Shown one piece after another: positions 29,723 to 40,135 of a stretch of 64,000 nt of DNA. The stretch spans positions 992,001 to 1,056,000 of the forward strand of contig JADJPV010000002.1 of NCBI GenBank assembly GCA_016713085.1, in the 5' to 3' direction. The position numbers and the translations under genes were made by a program. How positions within the stretch are numbered: the stretch's first letter is position 1; every line of letters begins with the position of its first letter. This stretch comes from Chitinophagaceae bacterium (GTDB taxonomy: Bacteria; Bacteroidota; Bacteroidia; Chitinophagales; Chitinophagaceae). A model generated the notes under the pieces. That model saw only the letters and a list, made by a program, of their open reading frames with translations. It did not search any database and was not told the origin of the DNA.

Positions 29723-30496
29723 TTAGCTTTTTAAAATATCGATGAATTGGCCAGCTGTATTCTGATGTAACTCTGATCCGCCCGTAAGAGAAGTGAATAT
29801 TTTTTCAAGTGATCCTGCATGCGCATTATCTTTCAGTGTTTCAAAACTGCCATCGGCAATCACTTCACCTTTATCAATGATAATGATGCGGTCGCTGATT
29901 TTCTCCACCACATCCATAATATGGGAAGAATAGAAAATGGTTTTACCGCTTTGTTTCAACTGAGCCAATATCTCTTTTACTAAAATCACAGCATTGGCAT
30001 CTAGCCCGCTTAATGGTTCATCTAAGAATATGATTTCAGGATTATGTATTAAGCCGCTGATGAGTAATACTTTTTGTTTCATCCCCTTACTGTAACCATT
30101 CATTCTTGATTTTGCTTTGTCGCTTAACTCAAACAGGTGCAGTAAATCCATTGATTTTTTTTCAATCACCGTGTCTTCCATCTGGTATAGCTTTCCAACA
30201 AAACGAAGGTATTCGATAGGAGTAAGTACGTCATACAAGGCTGCCTGTTCGGGTATGTAACCAATTTTCTGTTTTATTTCAATGGGATTCTTTCTTACAT
30301 CAAGCCCCATTAAAGTTGCATCACCTTCAAAATCGCCAATAATACCGGTGAGGATTTTAATCGTGGTACTCTTCCCGGCTCCGTTAGGACCAATATAACC
30401 TACAATTTGACCGGCATCAATGGAAAGATTGATCCCTTTTAAAACATAGTTACTGTTGTACTGCTTCTTTAGCGACGAAATTTCAATGATGCTCAC
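29723..30496 (-). CDS. ABC transporter ATP-binding protein
   Basis: A 257-residue ATPase with Walker A GPNGAGKST, Q-loop IGYIPEQAAL, a signature region NGYSKGMKQKV in place of LSGGQ (as in drug/Na+ exporter ATPases), Walker B IIFLDEPLSGLD, and H-loop SSHIMD. It energises the permease encoded immediately downstream. Frame intact. The operon starts about 110 bp from the end of the acyl-CoA dehydrogenase gene, which is on the same strand but separated by a strong hairpin. Confidence 0.93.
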   Translation of the reverse strand: MSIIEISSLKKQYNSNYVLKGINLSIDAGQIVGYIGPNGAGKSTTIKILTGIIGDFEGDATLMGLDVRKNPIEIKQKIGYIPEQAALYDVLTPIEYLRFVGKLYQMEDTVIEKKSMDLLHLFELSDKAKSRMNGYSKGMKQKVLLISGLIHNPEIIFLDEPLSGLDANAVILVKEILAQLKQSGKTIFYSSHIMDVVEKISDRIIIIDKGEVIADGSFETLKDNAHAGSLEKIFTSLTGGSELHQNTAGQFIDILKS

Positions 30497-30552
30497 GGTT
30501 AATTTTTTAGTTGAGGTTAAGAGCGCACAAAATACTTAAAGAGTTTAAATAA

Positions 30553-30584
30553 AAATGTGCAAACATTTGATCGTTTGCACATTT
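30553..30584 (-). terminator. Strong hairpin terminator after acyl-CoA dehydrogenase
   Basis: AAATGTGCAAAC and GTTTGCACATTT form a perfect 12-bp stem with an 8-nt loop, followed on the minus strand by TTTATTT. It could act in both directions. Confidence 0.85.
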
Positions 30585-30609
30585 AGAAAAAGGTTATTTA
30601 TTCCGGATT

Positions 30610-31764
30610 CTATTTGAATATACTTCTGCTGATCACAATGCGCTGTACTTCACTGGTGCCTTCATAAATCTGCGTAATCTTGGCATCACGCATTAAACGC
30701 TCTACATGAAATTCTTTCACAAAACCATAACCGCCATGAATCTGAACTGCTTCTGTTGCTGTCCACATAGCAGTTTCGCTTGAAAATACTTTGGCCATGG
30801 AAGAGCTAACTGTATAATCTTTCTTTTCATCCTTATCGCAGGCTGCTTTCAGACAGAGTAAACGGGAGGCTTCAATTCTGGTAGCCATATCAGCCAGTTT
30901 AAACTGAATTGCCTGATGATGCATAATTTCCTTACCAAATGCCTTGCGTTGTTTGGAATAGTTCAATGCCAGTTCATACGCACCGCTGGCAATACCCAAA
31001 GCCTGGGCTGCAATACCAATACGACCGCCTGCCAATGTTTTCATTGCAAAGGAAAAACCAAAACCATCAGTTCCTATCCTGTTTTCTTTGGGCACTTTTA
31101 CATCCTGGAAAGAAATGCTGTGGGTATCGCTTCCACGAATGCCGAGTTTATTTTCTTTGGCTCCAACAGTTACACCGGGCCATTTCTTTTCTACGATAAA
31201 TGCATTGATTCCTTTGCTTCCTTTTGATGCATCAGTTTGTGCAATCACCAGGTATACAGAAGCAGATGATCCGTTGGTGATCCAGTTCTTGATACCATTG
31301 ATGAGATAATGATCGCCTTTGTCTTCGGCTGTGGTTCGCTGTGAGGTTGCATCACTCCCCGCTTCAGGTTCGCTCAGCAAAAACGCACCGATGTATAATT
31401 CGCCGTCTTTCTTTCCCTGTGCCAGTGGAGTTAAATACTTTACTTTCTGTTCCTCGGTTCCGTACTCTTGCAAACCATAACAAACCAAACTATTGTTTAC
31501 ACTCATGCAAACGCTTACACTTGCATCAATCTTACTGATTTCTTCCATTGCAAGTACATAACTGACAGTATCCATCCCTGAACCGCCATATTTTGGATCA
31601 ACCATCATTCCCATAAAACCAAGATCGGCCAGTTTGCTGATCTGTTCTTTTGGAAACTTCTGCAGTTCATCTCTTTCAATAACTCCTGGCAGGCACTCGT
31701 TTTTTGCAAAATCTCGTGCAGCCTGCTGAATCATCAGTTGCTCTTCAGAAAATTGAAACTCCAT
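30610..31764 (-). CDS. Acyl-CoA dehydrogenase
   Basis: A 384-residue FAD-dependent enzyme that introduces the alpha-beta double bond in acyl-CoA. Signatures: AFLLSEPEAGSDATSQRTTA (FAD/acyl-CoA site), GIRGSDTHSISFQDVKVP, QIYEGTSEVQRIVISR with the catalytic Glu at the position used by short/medium-chain and butyryl-CoA dehydrogenases, and the QIHGGYGFVKEF motif. Start chosen at the second Met (MEFQFSEEQLMIQQ). Chain-length preference is likely short chain but not certain. Frame intact. Confidence 0.94.
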   Translation of the reverse strand: MEFQFSEEQLMIQQAARDFAKNECLPGVIERDELQKFPKEQISKLADLGFMGMMVDPKYGGSGMDTVSYVLAMEEISKIDASVSVCMSVNNSLVCYGLQEYGTEEQKVKYLTPLAQGKKDGELYIGAFLLSEPEAGSDATSQRTTAEDKGDHYLINGIKNWITNGSSASVYLVIAQTDASKGSKGINAFIVEKKWPGVTVGAKENKLGIRGSDTHSISFQDVKVPKENRIGTDGFGFSFAMKTLAGGRIGIAAQALGIASGAYELALNYSKQRKAFGKEIMHHQAIQFKLADMATRIEASRLLCLKAACDKDEKKDYTVSSSMAKVFSSETAMWTATEAVQIHGGYGFVKEFHVERLMRDAKITQIYEGTSEVQRIVISRSIFK

Positions 31765-31898
31765 GGGCAAAAACTTTTATGGACAAAGATAAGGGGACGA
31801 TTCCTGTAGTTTTGAAATAAACTTACAATTGTTAATACCTCTTAGACGGTATTGAATAAGTGTTGAAACCTTGTTAACTTAGCCAAAATTAACCCAAG

Positions 31899-33945
31899 AT
31901 GAAAGCAATTGGCTTTTTCCTCATTCTATTTCTTTCTGTTTCAACCGCTTCTACTGCACAAAGCTGTTTATCCGGAAACTGCAGCTCGGGCTTTGGCAAA
32001 TTCAAATATGCGAACGGCGATATTTATGAAGGCGAATTCTCTGATGACAAACGGGAAGGCTATGGCGTTTACAAATGGAGTACGGGTGAAAAATTCTTTG
32101 GTGAAAGTATTGCCGATGTCTTTTATGGTTTTGGTGTGATGGAATTTAAGGATGGCACCAAGTATATCGGTGAATTTAAAGCAGGTGAATTTGAAGGCGA
32201 AGGAGAAAAGACCTATCCCGACGGTACTAAGAAAACCGGGCTTTTCGGGAAAGGTAAATACCTCGGTAAGATTTCTTATTACAGTAAGCCGGTAGGTACC
32301 ACGGGTTGCCTGAACGGTGATTGTGATAACGGTTACGGAATGAAATACTACACTGGAAACGACCGTTATTTTGGGTATTTTAAAAACACTAAAAGGGATG
32401 GTTATGGTGCTTATTACTGGGATGATGGTACCCGTTGGGTTGGACAGTTTCAACAAAATCTGTTAACCGGTTATGGTACTTACTTCTTTATTACCGGTGA
32501 AAAATATGTTGGGGAATTTATAGATAGTAAGCGCAATGGCTGGGGTATTAACTATGATCCGCAGACAGGAATTAAAAAAATTGGTTTCTGGGAAAACAAT
32601 AACCTGGTTACGCCCAAAAATTCACTTTTGAAAGACGGCAACTCTGCCGGTTGCCTTAGTGGTGATTGTAAAAACGGTTTCGGTAAATATGTTTACAATA
32701 ACGGCTATTATGTAGGAAATTTTAAAAATGGTTACCGTAATGGAGAGGGGTCGTATTACTTTGATATCGGCGATTTTTACATTGGTAATTTCAAAGACAA
32801 TAAATTCAATGGAAAAGGAATTTACTATTATACCAATGGTGAACGGTATAACGGAGAATGGAAAGACCAGCGCCTGCATGGTAAAGGTGAATTGGTGCAG
32901 TTTGATGGTGAGTTAAAACTCGGTTACTGGAACGAGGGCAAGTATGAAGATAAAACCACTCCTCCTCCCGGTTATGATGCATGGGTAAAAAGTAATTACA
33001 ATGCGGGTAATACAAATACAGTGGCCAAATAACAATCCTCCTGCAAATAATACAAATACAAAGCCCAAAACTCAACCGGTTACGAATAATACGAAACCGA
33101 ATAATAACCCTGTAACAAATAATACGAAGCCAAACAATACTACTAAACCCAATAATACCAATCCCACAACACCAACTAATACTACCAAACCAAATAACAC
33201 GAATACTGGTTTTGGCACTGATTTTCTTGATAAGGTAAGTTTGAAGAAGGGTCTGGCATTGATTATTGGGAATTCTAAATACAGTTATTTCGGAAAGCTT
33301 AGTAATCCTTCTAATGATGTGGTATCAGTTTCCAATGCTTTGCGATCAAGCGGGTTTGATGTGATTGTACTGTATGATGGAGACAGGGTGAAGATGGTTG
33401 ATAAACTCCGTGAATTTGCCGAGCGTTTAAAAGATTATGAGGTGGGCGTTTTTTACTATTCAGGTCATGGTGTTAAGAATGGTTCTGAAAACTATATGGT
33501 ACCAACAGATGCCAACATGAAGAATCCCGAAGATGTTCCATTGAGTTGTCTTGGGTTGTCGAATGTATTAACTAGAATGGCGAAAGCAGGAACAAAGCTT
33601 AACCTGGTAATTGTAGATGCATGCCGCACACCATTTAAGGAAGGAAAAGGTTCATCAGAAGAATTTGATCCTGCTCCAAGTTTGAACAGTAAATCAAGGC
33701 CTGATGAAACAGGCATTTACTTTGCAACCTCCGACGGTACTCCGGCTTCTGATGGTATTCCCGGCACCAATGGAATTTATACAGGTGAGCTGGTGAAATA
33801 TCTGAAATACATGTGCCAGGATATTAAGATTGAAGATATTTTTAAACGTGTCGCCAAGGAAGTAAAAGCCAAATCAAATAAAGTACAGGTACCGGAAGCA
33901 AACAGTAATATCACAAAAGATTTCTATTACCAGTGTAAACAGTAA
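31899..33945 (+). CDS. Secreted MORN-repeat/caspase-like (peptidase C14) fusion, one frameshift
   Basis: Signal peptide MKAIGFFLILFLSVSTASTA. Residues about 22-365 hold around twelve MORN motifs (e.g. YEGEFSDDKREGYGVYKW, YIGEFKAGEFEGEG), interrupted three times by a Cys motif: CLSGNCSSGFG, CLNGDCDNGYG, CLSGDCKNGFG. A slip near 33028 leads into an Asn/Thr/Pro-rich linker of about 65 residues, then a C14 caspase/metacaspase domain (about 435-680). This has LALIIGNSKYSYFGKLSNPSND, catalytic His in GVFYYSGHGV and catalytic Cys in LVIVDACRTPF. The linker continues the amino acid bias across the slip, so one protein is likely. Substrate unknown. Strong terminator follows. Confidence 0.88.
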
Positions 33946-33964
33946 GTAATTTACATTTCATATC

Positions 33965-33994
33965 AGCGCCGGTTTCATAACCGGCGCTTTTTTT
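33965..33994 (+). terminator. Rho-independent terminator of the MORN-caspase gene
   Basis: AGCGCCGGTT and AACCGGCGCT form a 10-bp perfect stem with loop TCAT and a T7 tail, 20 bp after the stop. Confidence 0.93.
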
Positions 33995-34011
33995 AGAGGA
34001 CATTTCATCAG

Positions 34012-34043
34012 ACAAAAAAATGGAGCTGTGTTACAACTCCATT
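34012..34043 (-). terminator. Terminator of the desaturase gene (minus strand)
   Basis: On the minus strand GAATGGAG pairs with CTCCATT, followed by TTTTTT, about 55 bp after the desaturase stop. Confidence 0.7.
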
Positions 34044-34095
34044 CAACCACGCAGTGGCACTGAATTATTTTTTATTGATATTGCTGAAAAGTAAA

Positions 34096-35163
34096 TTAAC
34101 CTCTTCCCATCTGTTTCAGGAAAGCTACATGCGATGCAACTGCCAGACGCATTTTTGGATATTCGATATAAGGAACGTTATACTCCTCACAGGTTGCTTT
34201 AATGATTTTGCTGATGGCAGGATAATGCACATGTGATATTCTCGGGAACAGGTGATGCTCGATCTGGAAATTTAAACCACCAACTAATGTTGAGATGAGC
34301 TTATTTCTTGTTGCAAAGTTTGCTGTTGTTTTTAACTGATGCACAGCCCACTCATCACTTAAACGGCCATCTTCTTCATTGGGAACAGGGAATGATGTAT
34401 GCTCAACTGTATGTGCCAGCTGAAATACAATACTGATCACTAATCCTGCAAAAACAGTTGCTACTCCAAAACCAAGAAGCCATGGCAGAAAGCCAGCCAC
34501 ATATATTGGTAAGCCGACAAAAATAAACAGGTGAATCAGTTTAAATGCCCAGAAAACGATATGATCATTCAATCGCATTGTCTTTAACGGCATATCGCCG
34601 ATCTTTTGTTTAAAATATTTCTGGTAATCCATTACAAAAATCCAGAGAATATAAAGTACAGCATACAGGAACCAGAAATAACGGTGCTGATATTTATGCA
34701 GAGCATATTTCTTTTGTGTACTGCTCATCCGCATCCATGGCTGAATATCAATATCATCATCAATGCCATCAATATTCGTATAGGCATGGTGAATAATATT
34801 ATGTTTTACATTCCACATAAAACTGCTTCCACCTAAAAAATTCAATGAAAAAGCAGCCATGATGTTTACAGGTTTGTATTTGCTGAAACTGCCATGAGCC
34901 CCATCGTGCATTACATTAAATCCGATAGCTGCAATTAAACCACCTAACAGGATGCTTTCAAAAATTCCCAGTAAAATACCTGGTGTAAAGAAAACAAGGT
35001 GAACATATACTGCTACCAATGCCACACCAAATGCAATGGCTTTAAAGTATAATGAAAAATTACCGGTGGTTGTTTTACCTGCTTCTTCGAAGTATGCATT
35101 CACTCTTCTTTTTAATTCAGAGTGAAATGATTGTGCCTTAACGGCGAATTTTGGAGTAGCCAT
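34096..35163 (-). CDS. Membrane fatty acid desaturase (front-end type, no cytochrome b5)
   Basis: A 355-residue membrane di-iron desaturase. The three His boxes are seen: VMHDGAHGSF, KHNIIHHAYTN, and FQIEHHLFPRI. The Gln replacing the first His in the third box (QxxHH) is the hallmark of front-end acyl desaturases. Four to five transmembrane helices lie between the boxes. Unlike eukaryotic front-end enzymes, it has no cytochrome b5 domain, so electrons must come from a separate carrier. Double-bond position is not predictable. Frame intact; it stands alone with its own terminator. Confidence 0.9.
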   Translation of the reverse strand: MATPKFAVKAQSFHSELKRRVNAYFEEAGKTTTGNFSLYFKAIAFGVALVAVYVHLVFFTPGILLGIFESILLGGLIAAIGFNVMHDGAHGSFSKYKPVNIMAAFSLNFLGGSSFMWNVKHNIIHHAYTNIDGIDDDIDIQPWMRMSSTQKKYALHKYQHRYFWFLYAVLYILWIFVMDYQKYFKQKIGDMPLKTMRLNDHIVFWAFKLIHLFIFVGLPIYVAGFLPWLLGFGVATVFAGLVISIVFQLAHTVEHTSFPVPNEEDGRLSDEWAVHQLKTTANFATRNKLISTLVGGLNFQIEHHLFPRISHVHYPAISKIIKATCEEYNVPYIEYPKMRLAVASHVAFLKQMGRG

Positions 35164-35256
35164 AATGATCTTGAAAATTGCCGCAAATATAACGCTTAAA
35201 TGCTCTTAATAGCTCAATCTCAGGAATTATGACCCTTCTTTAACATCAACCGGCTA

Positions 35257-35985
35257 TCAGGTTGTTACCTGGATAATTGCATCAAAACTCCTGATGCCAA
35301 TACGTTTTTCTGTAATATATCCTTCCCCGTATTCAACACCAATCCGTTTTCCAAACATTTTGTGGCGTGAGATCAGAGTATCAAAATAAGCAGGTGTGGA
35401 AATATATGTTTGAGGTTCGTCTAAACCGGGGCTGTTAAATTGGGTTGCATAAGCTTTGATGCTTTCAACTTTCCTGTCGAAGACAGATGAGATATCAAAG
35501 ATAAAATCAGGCTCTGCATACCTGTCCTGTATATAATGAAAAACATACTTTGGCCGCCATGCTTCCTGTTTCTGTCCATTTAGTTCTGTTTCAATTTTAC
35601 GCAGTCCCGATAAAAAGCAGGCATCCGCTGTAAGTTTTGATGAACGGCCATGATCCGGATGCCGGTCAACAATTGCATTGCATAAAACAATCTCGGGCTG
35701 GTATTGTCTGATCTTTTGAATAATCTTTAACTGATGTGCTTCATCATTTGTAAAAAAACCATCACGCATACCAAGATTCTCTCTTACATGTACGCCCATA
35801 ATTTTTGCAGCAACAGTTGCTTCTTCCTTTCTTGTTTCAGCAGTACCTCTTGTTCCCAGTTCACCTCTTGTAAGATCAATGACTCCTACCTGTTTGCCAT
35901 TGGCAATTTCAACCATTATTGTACCGCTGCAGCTTAATTCAACATCATCAGGATGTACACCAAAAGCGAGTATATCTAATTTCAT
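35257..35985 (-). CDS. bshB1: Bacillithiol biosynthesis deacetylase BshB1
   Basis: A 242-residue zinc-dependent deacetylase (LmbE/PIG-L fold) that removes acetyl from N-acetylglucosaminyl-malate in bacillithiol synthesis. The metal/catalytic motif AFGVHPDDVELSCSGT is at the N-terminus, followed by IDLTRGELGTRGTAETRKEEA, then CNAIVDRHPDHGRSSKLT, with the conserved YFDTLISRHKMFG near the end. All fit the BshB1 subfamily. ATG 35985 is chosen because upstream residues are not conserved. BshA and BshC are not in the window; a bacillithiol-dependent YfiT-like protein is encoded at 61542-62063. Confidence 0.92.
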   Translation of the reverse strand: MKLDILAFGVHPDDVELSCSGTIMVEIANGKQVGVIDLTRGELGTRGTAETRKEEATVAAKIMGVHVRENLGMRDGFFTNDEAHQLKIIQKIRQYQPEIVLCNAIVDRHPDHGRSSKLTADACFLSGLRKIETELNGQKQEAWRPKYVFHYIQDRYAEPDFIFDISSVFDRKVESIKAYATQFNSPGLDEPQTYISTPAYFDTLISRHKMFGKRIGVEYGEGYITEKRIGIRSFDAIIQVTT

Positions 35986-36089
35986 GTGTTCATTTTGTTT
36001 AATTGTTGGCCACATAGTACCGATAGCTGTTATCGGTATCATATATAAATTAAAATTGAGCGGTGAAAGTAAGAAGAAAAGATGAGCTG

Positions 36090-36806
36090 TTAACGTGCTG
36101 CAGATGGGGATGAACTGTAGCCAGGAGTTCCGGAATACATGCGGTCAATTTCCTGTACAATGGATTCTATCTGGCGGTCGAATTTATCTTCCTGCGGGTT
36201 CCATTCCTGTTTTAAACTGCTCCCCACAAGAAACATTAGTGTTTGATAAAAACCTGCAGTAAAACCGTTTTTCATTTCACGGATAATTTCAAAACAGTTA
36301 TTCCCGGTTTGACGGTTAATCAGTTTCATTAAAACCTTACCCTGATAAATAGACATATCAGTTACTTTATCAGTAAAAGCGGCTCTTAATTCCTTTTCCC
36401 TGCTCTTAATGTATTTCTTTCGCTCTGCCCTGCCACTGATTGATTCAAGATGTTTGTTTACATCAACCATAACTACACCGGCAGACCGTGCATAGGGGTA
36501 GGTGAGATAAACAGCATTACGCAACCTTGTCCATTCTGCCCAGTATTTTGCAGCCTGTTTCGGATCACCACCCCACACAAATACTTCACCTAATTCTTTC
36601 CCACCCAATACCTCACCATTAATGATCATTGCCTTTACAAAAACAGTGTCATTGGGTCCGTACTCTGTTTTAATGATTTGTTTAGGAGAAGTTGAATCTG
36701 GATGTGGTGGCAATGGCTGTTCCTGTGCGTAAACAGTTTGCAGGCTCACCGTAAAGATGGTTGTGATGAGTACGAATAAGATATATGTGCTTTTCCGGAA
36801 TTTCAT
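36090..36806 (-). CDS. DUF4294 domain exported protein
   Basis: A 238-residue protein with a signal peptide (ILFVLITTIFTVSLQTVYAQ). The body matches DUF4294, a Bacteroidota family of unknown function. Conserved stretches are WTRLRNAVYLTYPYARSAG, RKKYIKSREKELRAAFTD and VLMKLINRQTGNNCFEII. The final 35 residues are Ser/Pro-rich. Likely periplasmic. Its neighbours (bshB1 on one side, ccmF on the other) are on the same strand but separated by gaps of about 100 bp, so an operon is not certain. Confidence 0.85.
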   Translation of the reverse strand: MKFRKSTYILFVLITTIFTVSLQTVYAQEQPLPPHPDSTSPKQIIKTEYGPNDTVFVKAMIINGEVLGGKELGEVFVWGGDPKQAAKYWAEWTRLRNAVYLTYPYARSAGVVMVDVNKHLESISGRAERKKYIKSREKELRAAFTDKVTDMSIYQGKVLMKLINRQTGNNCFEIIREMKNGFTAGFYQTLMFLVGSSLKQEWNPQEDKFDRQIESIVQEIDRMYSGTPGYSSSPSAAR

Positions 36807-36928
36807 TGATTGTGTAAATTAATCATTCCACCAGATTAATACAAAAGACAGACGAAAGGTAACCAACGCTGCCTTGTGAAGGTTTTCACAATATTAAACA
36901 CACTCTCCTTCCCGGAAACTGAATGATG

Positions 36929-39396
36929 TTATACCACTTTCAATGTTGCTTTCCTGTTCTTCAGAATATGATTGAGAGAGGCTAGTAGAAAACCAATCGT
37001 CATCACAATAATACCCAGCCATAATACATTGATTGCTGGAAATTGATATGCCTTCAATGTAAGGTATTGAAGAACAGCATTGCTTTCTTTTACGCCCAGT
37101 TTGATTCCATCCTGTTCTGCACCTGTAAAGGCCAGCACCAGGCTTTGTGAAAGAACCGTATCAGCAACTACCTGTACTTTATCACCACTTAAAATCAACA
37201 GTGGTTCAGCCTTATACTTACTGCTGTCTTTGGCATAAACCGTAATGTTTGCTGCAAATACAGAGTCTGTTGAATTTGAAGGAATATTTTTTCTTGTATT
37301 GGATCTGCCTAAACCTTCCAGAATCATAAAACCCTGACTATAAAAAACAGTATCACCCGGTTTTATTTTATGTTCCTTAAACGATGCAGTGTCTTTATTA
37401 CTTTCAGGATTTGGAAGAGAAGTAATGTACGTAAACACATCTTTATGAATATAATGTTTACTGGCAGGGTTTGCCATCAGCTGCTGATTTCCTTTGAAGT
37501 TCACAAATGCATCAGGGTAAAGTGTAAACCCGTCTTTTGAATTCTTATACTGAAAATGTATTTTAAAGTATGTCTTTGGGTCTAAAGCTGCTGTTGAATC
37601 ACCGAGGTAAGTAACCATATATTTACCCATATCGGTAGCAACCCCTTTTAATAAGGTTAAGTTCTCAGCCGTTTTTTCAGTGCTTTGTTCTCCAAAATTA
37701 ACCATGATGCCACTTGTGTTCCAGCTCAGCACTTCTTTTTTGGAAGATGAAACAAGGATACCAAGCAGACTTAAACCAAAGCCCACATGTGCTATGGATG
37801 CTCCTGCTTTAATCATTTTTCCTTTGATGCCGGTAACGATATACATGGCATTTGCCACAACTGAATACACTGCTGCAAAAATTGCCAGGTGAATAGCGGC
37901 AAGAAAACCGATACCGTATTTATTGTAATTGATTGCCCCGAATACAGTGATACTCAATGAAGCAATGGCTGCAATAAATGTAGGCAACCAGATGCTTTTA
38001 AGAAATGCTGCCTTGCTGGTTTGCTTATATTTCAGATACTGACCGATGGCTGTTAATATGCCAATAACAAATACAAAAAGAATCAGCACTTTATTATAAG
38101 AATATTCAATATCCTGTCCGGGAGCAAACTTGGTACCGAAGAGTTTATTGATAACTGGCATGGAAGTTTTGCCAATGATAAACAGGGAGGATATAAAGAA
38201 CAGTAAAGAACCAACAAACAGCCAAAACTCTCTTGAGCTGATGCTTTCTTCTTTTGCAACTGTAGGAATTTGTTTGTAGCGGATGCCAAATAAAACAAAG
38301 GCAGGGATAACAAAGATCAGCAGGAATCCCAGCAACTGAGTATTCATTCCCAGGTCAGTAAATGCATGCACACTGGTATCGCCTAATATTCCACTCCTTG
38401 TTAAAAAAGTGGAATAATTAATAAACAGAAACTGAAGTATAAAAACAGGAATGTTGCTCTGAGTGAATGACCTGTATGTTTAAATGCAATCAATGTATGA
38501 ACCCCGCAAATACCGATTAGCCAGGGAACAAGAGAAGCGTTCTCAACAGGATCCCAAGCCCAGTAACCGCCAAAGGTTAAGCTTTCATAAGCCCAAGCAG
38601 CTCCCATCATAATACCCAAGCCAAGAATACCCGATGTAAATAAAGCCCATGGTCTTGCTGCATGAATCCATCCGCCGTAATCTTTTTTCCAAAGCCCGGC
38701 AATTGCAAATGCAAAGGGAACAATGGTACTGGCAAAGCCGAGGAATAAAACGGGCGGATGAATCGTCATCCAGTAGTTCTGCAACAAAGGATTTAATCCA
38801 TTTCCATCACGGATAAAACTGAGATAATCACTCCGTAAACTTCCATCAGGATTAAAGCCAATCGGGAACTGCTCAGGACTCAGCATTCCTTCATCCCGCA
38901 TCAGCACAAATGGGTTGCTGCCCATTTTAAAATCGAAGAAATAAATACCTAATACCATGGTTGCCAGTGCAACCTGAGCAAAACTAATGGTAGTCATTAC
39001 AGGTGCTTCCCATTCTTTTTCACGCAGAATGATAATGCCGCCCAAAACGCAATGCCAAAAGCTCCAGAGTAAAAAACTACCCTCCTGTCCTTCCCAAAAA
39101 CAGGCAAGAATATATTGCATGGGCAGTTGTAAATTACTGTGCTGCCATGCATATTTGTACTCAAAACGATGATTGGAAATAATCAGATAAAGGCTGACAA
39201 AAATGCCGATTACAGAAATGATCTCAGCCAGAAAAGCTGAACGTGCAATCCTTTTCCAGTTCTGCTGTTCAATAGGGTTTTTGGATTGCGTGGCCCTGAA
39301 ATAAGCGATGGTTGCTAATAAGGAAGAAACGAATGATAAAATAGCCAGAAAAGTTCCTATCTGACCCGGCAATTGCTGTTCTCCTATAAATGGCAT
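36929..39396 (-). CDS. ccmF: Cytochrome c maturation heme lyase CcmF-like (frameshifted)
   Basis: About 820 residues, many transmembrane helices. The first part (39396-38401) has the tryptophan-rich WWD heme-handling motif GGYWAWDPVENASLVPWL and the conserved His in WMTIHPPVLFLG. The second part continues with TRSGILGDTSVHAFTDLG, the sequence that follows the STFL segment in CcmF, so the break near 38400 is one slip. A periplasmic domain (about 37.65-37.05 kb) and a final helix follow. CcmF attaches haem to apocytochrome c together with CcmE and CcmH in System I. ccmE-like lies just upstream. Confidence 0.93.
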
Positions 39397-39479
39397 AGAT
39401 AAAAAGTTAGTATAAAGCTTTTAATAGTTGTCGTTTTTCGCCTTGCTGAAAATGGCTAAACTGAAATTAAACCGGGTAA

Positions 39480-39887
39480 TTATTTTGAAACTGCGCTGAT
39501 CTTTGCTTTATCGTCAACATATTTGCTGGGGCATTTGATCAGGATATCTTCGCACAGAAAAGCACTATCGGTCATTTTTCCTTTCAAAACCATACGCTCG
39601 CTTTTTTGCATATCGGTTGGCGGTTTTCCTTTCATGTAAACCACTCTTGTAGATCCGCCTAATGAGTCAACGATATGAAAACTCAAATAGTTGGGGTTTT
39701 TCAATGCATCATATTCAATCTTTTTGCCATTTGCAGTATCGAGCTTGCCAATGAGGTGTAAAAACTTCCCGGGCTTGGCTTTTGCCGAATTAATTGTATC
39801 ATAAGTTGATAAATCACTCATGGTACTGATCAAAATACCAATAGCCACTGCAATAACAACTAAAATAAGGATATGCGAGGTTTTCAT
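39480..39887 (-). CDS. ccmE: CcmE-type heme chaperone, CxxxY variant
   Basis: A 135-residue protein with an N-terminal membrane anchor (HILILVVIAVAIGILIST) and the OB-fold of CcmE (GKFLHLIGKLDTANGKK, VVYMKGKPPTDMQKSERMVLKGKM). In classical CcmE a His in the HxxxY motif binds haem covalently. Here the same position reads LIKCPSKYVDD, that is Cys-Pro-Ser-Lys-Tyr. The CxxxY variant is known from Desulfovibrio-type Ccm systems and some archaea. It hands haem to CcmF, encoded 83 bp downstream on the same strand. Frame intact. Confidence 0.88.
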   Translation of the reverse strand: MKTSHILILVVIAVAIGILISTMSDLSTYDTINSAKAKPGKFLHLIGKLDTANGKKIEYDALKNPNYLSFHIVDSLGGSTRVVYMKGKPPTDMQKSERMVLKGKMTDSAFLCEDILIKCPSKYVDDKAKISAVSK

Positions 39888-40102
39888 TTTTTCTCTTTTA
39901 TGCTGCGCAAAGTTAACTCAAAAACAAGTTGTGTCTTCTTCTAAATTACAGAAGGCAAAACGAAATTGTTGACTTCAGGTAGGCCGGTTACAGACCTCTT
40001 ATACGGGTTACCCAAATGGCAATCTTCAGTCATTTAGCCACTTTCAGGCTATTTCTGTGCAAAACTTCCCATGCAACCGATTAATCATGTTCAACTGTCT
40101 AT

Positions 40103-40110
40103 TACCTTTG
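40103..40110 (+). promoter_or_regulatory. Bacteroidota -7 element (TACCTTTG)
   Basis: TACCTTTG matches TAnnTTTG and lies 26 bp upstream of the ATG of the arginase-family gene. Confidence 0.6.
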
Positions 40111-40135
40111 CAAAGTTTTCTGTAAATGAAAAAAC

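Noticed and set aside
33010..33060. Programmed frameshift joining the MORN and caspase parts
   Set aside because: The site (GCCAAATAAC) is not a classic slippery heptamer with a following structure, and one-base errors are common throughout the window.
38390..38410. Two separate CcmF genes (split CcmF1/CcmF2)
   Set aside because: The first part ends and the second begins within the canonical STFLTRSG segment, which is best read as one gene with one slip.
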